Positions 7,172 through 7,338 of a DNA stretch of 7,338 nt are shown one piece after another. The stretch is from Acholeplasmatales bacterium DTU056 (GTDB lineage: Bacteria; Bacillota_I; Bacilli_A; ML615J-28; CAG-698). Positions within the stretch are counted from its first letter, which is position 1, and each line of letters begins with the position of its first letter. The notes below the pieces were generated by a model, which ran no database searches, had not been told where the DNA came from, and saw only the letters and a program-made list of their open reading frames with translations. The DNA lies in the NCBI GenBank assembly GCA_001512985.1, contig LFRX01000003.1:1-7338 (forward strand), in the 5' to 3' direction. The position numbers and the translations under genes are program-made.

Positions 7172-7180
7172 ATTTTAACA
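7172..7180 (-). promoter_or_regulatory. Candidate promoter (extended -10) for the polA-dnaI cluster
   Basis: On the minus strand TGTTAAAAT forms an extended -10 element (TGn followed by TAAAAT, five of six matches to TATAAT). No good -35 hexamer lies 16-18 bp upstream, where there is a T-rich tract, so the extended -10 would have to carry recognition. Transcription would begin near 7165, leaving a leader of roughly 18 nt before ATG 7147. AT-rich DNA yields such matches by chance, so this is a candidate only. Confidence 0.45.
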
Positions 7181-7184
7181 CATC

Positions 7185-7213
7185 TTAACAAAAAAAGACA
7201 TATTAAATAATAT
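7185..7213 (+). promoter_or_regulatory. Candidate plus-strand promoter for the divergent gene
   Basis: TTAACA (7185-7190, five of six matches to TTGACA) is followed after 17 bp by TAATAT (7208-7213, four of six matches to TATAAT). Transcription would start near 7220, just before the Shine-Dalgarno AGGTGA at 7232-7237. The spacing is ideal but the -10 is weak and the region is very AT-rich. Confidence 0.35.
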
Positions 7214-7243
7214 TTTTATCATAATAATATTAGGTGAATGAAA

Positions 7244-7338
7244 ATGTCAAAATTAAAATTAATATCAATAGTAATTTTTGTTTGTCTACTAGTTTTAACA
7301 GTTGAATTAATTGCTTCATCTAAGCCTCACAAAAATGA
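7244..7338 (+). CDS. Start of an unidentified membrane-anchored or secreted protein (cut by right edge)
   Basis: An open frame begins at ATG 7244, 6 nt after AGGTGA (7232-7237), and stays open to the window edge: 31 complete codons. The visible part is a short basic N-terminus (K3, K5), a hydrophobic stretch of about 18 residues from 6 to 24 (containing VIFVCLLVLTV), then a polar segment beginning SSKPHKN. This is the pattern of a Sec signal peptide or a single N-terminal anchor. LIASS near 22-26 could hold a signal peptidase I site after an Ala; Cys14 lies inside the hydrophobic core and is not a convincing lipobox. An upstream in-frame ATG at 7238 abuts the binding site and is less likely. 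The gene is divergent from polA and the function cannot be told from this fragment. Confidence 0.65.
   Translation, partial: MSKLKLISIVIFVCLLVLTVELIASSKPHKN

Noticed and set aside
7197..7232. Short inverted repeats made of A and T, including the palindrome TAATATTA, in the divergent intergenic region.
   Set aside because: At this AT content such palindromes are expected by chance, and there is no GC stem with a T tract to suggest a terminator and no known operator match.

Overview
The window is a compact stretch of bacterial housekeeping DNA, strongly AT-rich (roughly 30% GC by eye). It fits a low-GC Bacillota. The main clue is the pair DnaB (replication initiation and membrane attachment protein) and DnaI (helicase loader), the Bacilli-type primosome, encoded next to coaE, mutM and a DNA polymerase I whose proofreading domain is degenerate. 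The standard genetic code fits: genes close with TAA or TAG, Trp is TGG, and no in-frame TGA interrupts any gene. An Erysipelotrichia-like or related low-GC Bacilli lineage is my best guess, at moderate confidence; I cannot name a genus.

Layout. Seven genes lie head to tail on the minus strand, reading right to left: polA (7147-4493), a small FMN nitroreductase (4478-3969), mutM (3969-3139), coaE (3129-2539), an unrecognised 120-residue protein (2536-2174), dnaB (2153-852) and dnaI (842 to the left edge, lacking only its last residues). Gaps are 14, -1, 9, 2, 20 and 9 bp, each downstream gene has a clear Shine-Dalgarno sequence, and no terminator-like hairpin was seen between them. This looks like a single operon read from a promoter just upstream of polA (extended -10 at 7172-7180). 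To the right, a short divergent intergenic region (7148-7243) also carries a candidate plus-strand promoter for a gene that starts at 7244 and runs off the window. Only its membrane or signal-like N-terminus is visible. No stretch longer than 300 bases lacks a gene.

How the genes fit together. PolA fills repair gaps and removes primers. MutM excises oxidised guanine and hands its product to the base-excision pathway that PolA completes. DnaB and DnaI load the replicative helicase. CoaE makes coenzyme A and is a usual neighbour of mutM in Bacillota. Two members are not explained by this theme: the nitroreductase, placed between polA and mutM and sharing one base with the mutM start codon, and the 120-residue protein between coaE and dnaB, where Bacillus carries gapB, speD and nrdR.

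I found no mobile element, CRISPR array, RNA gene or obvious novel system. The items most worth following up are the unrecognised 120-residue protein, the nitroreductase insertion, the altered linker before the MutM zinc finger, and a near-identical stop/ribosome-binding-site/start junction used at two gene boundaries.
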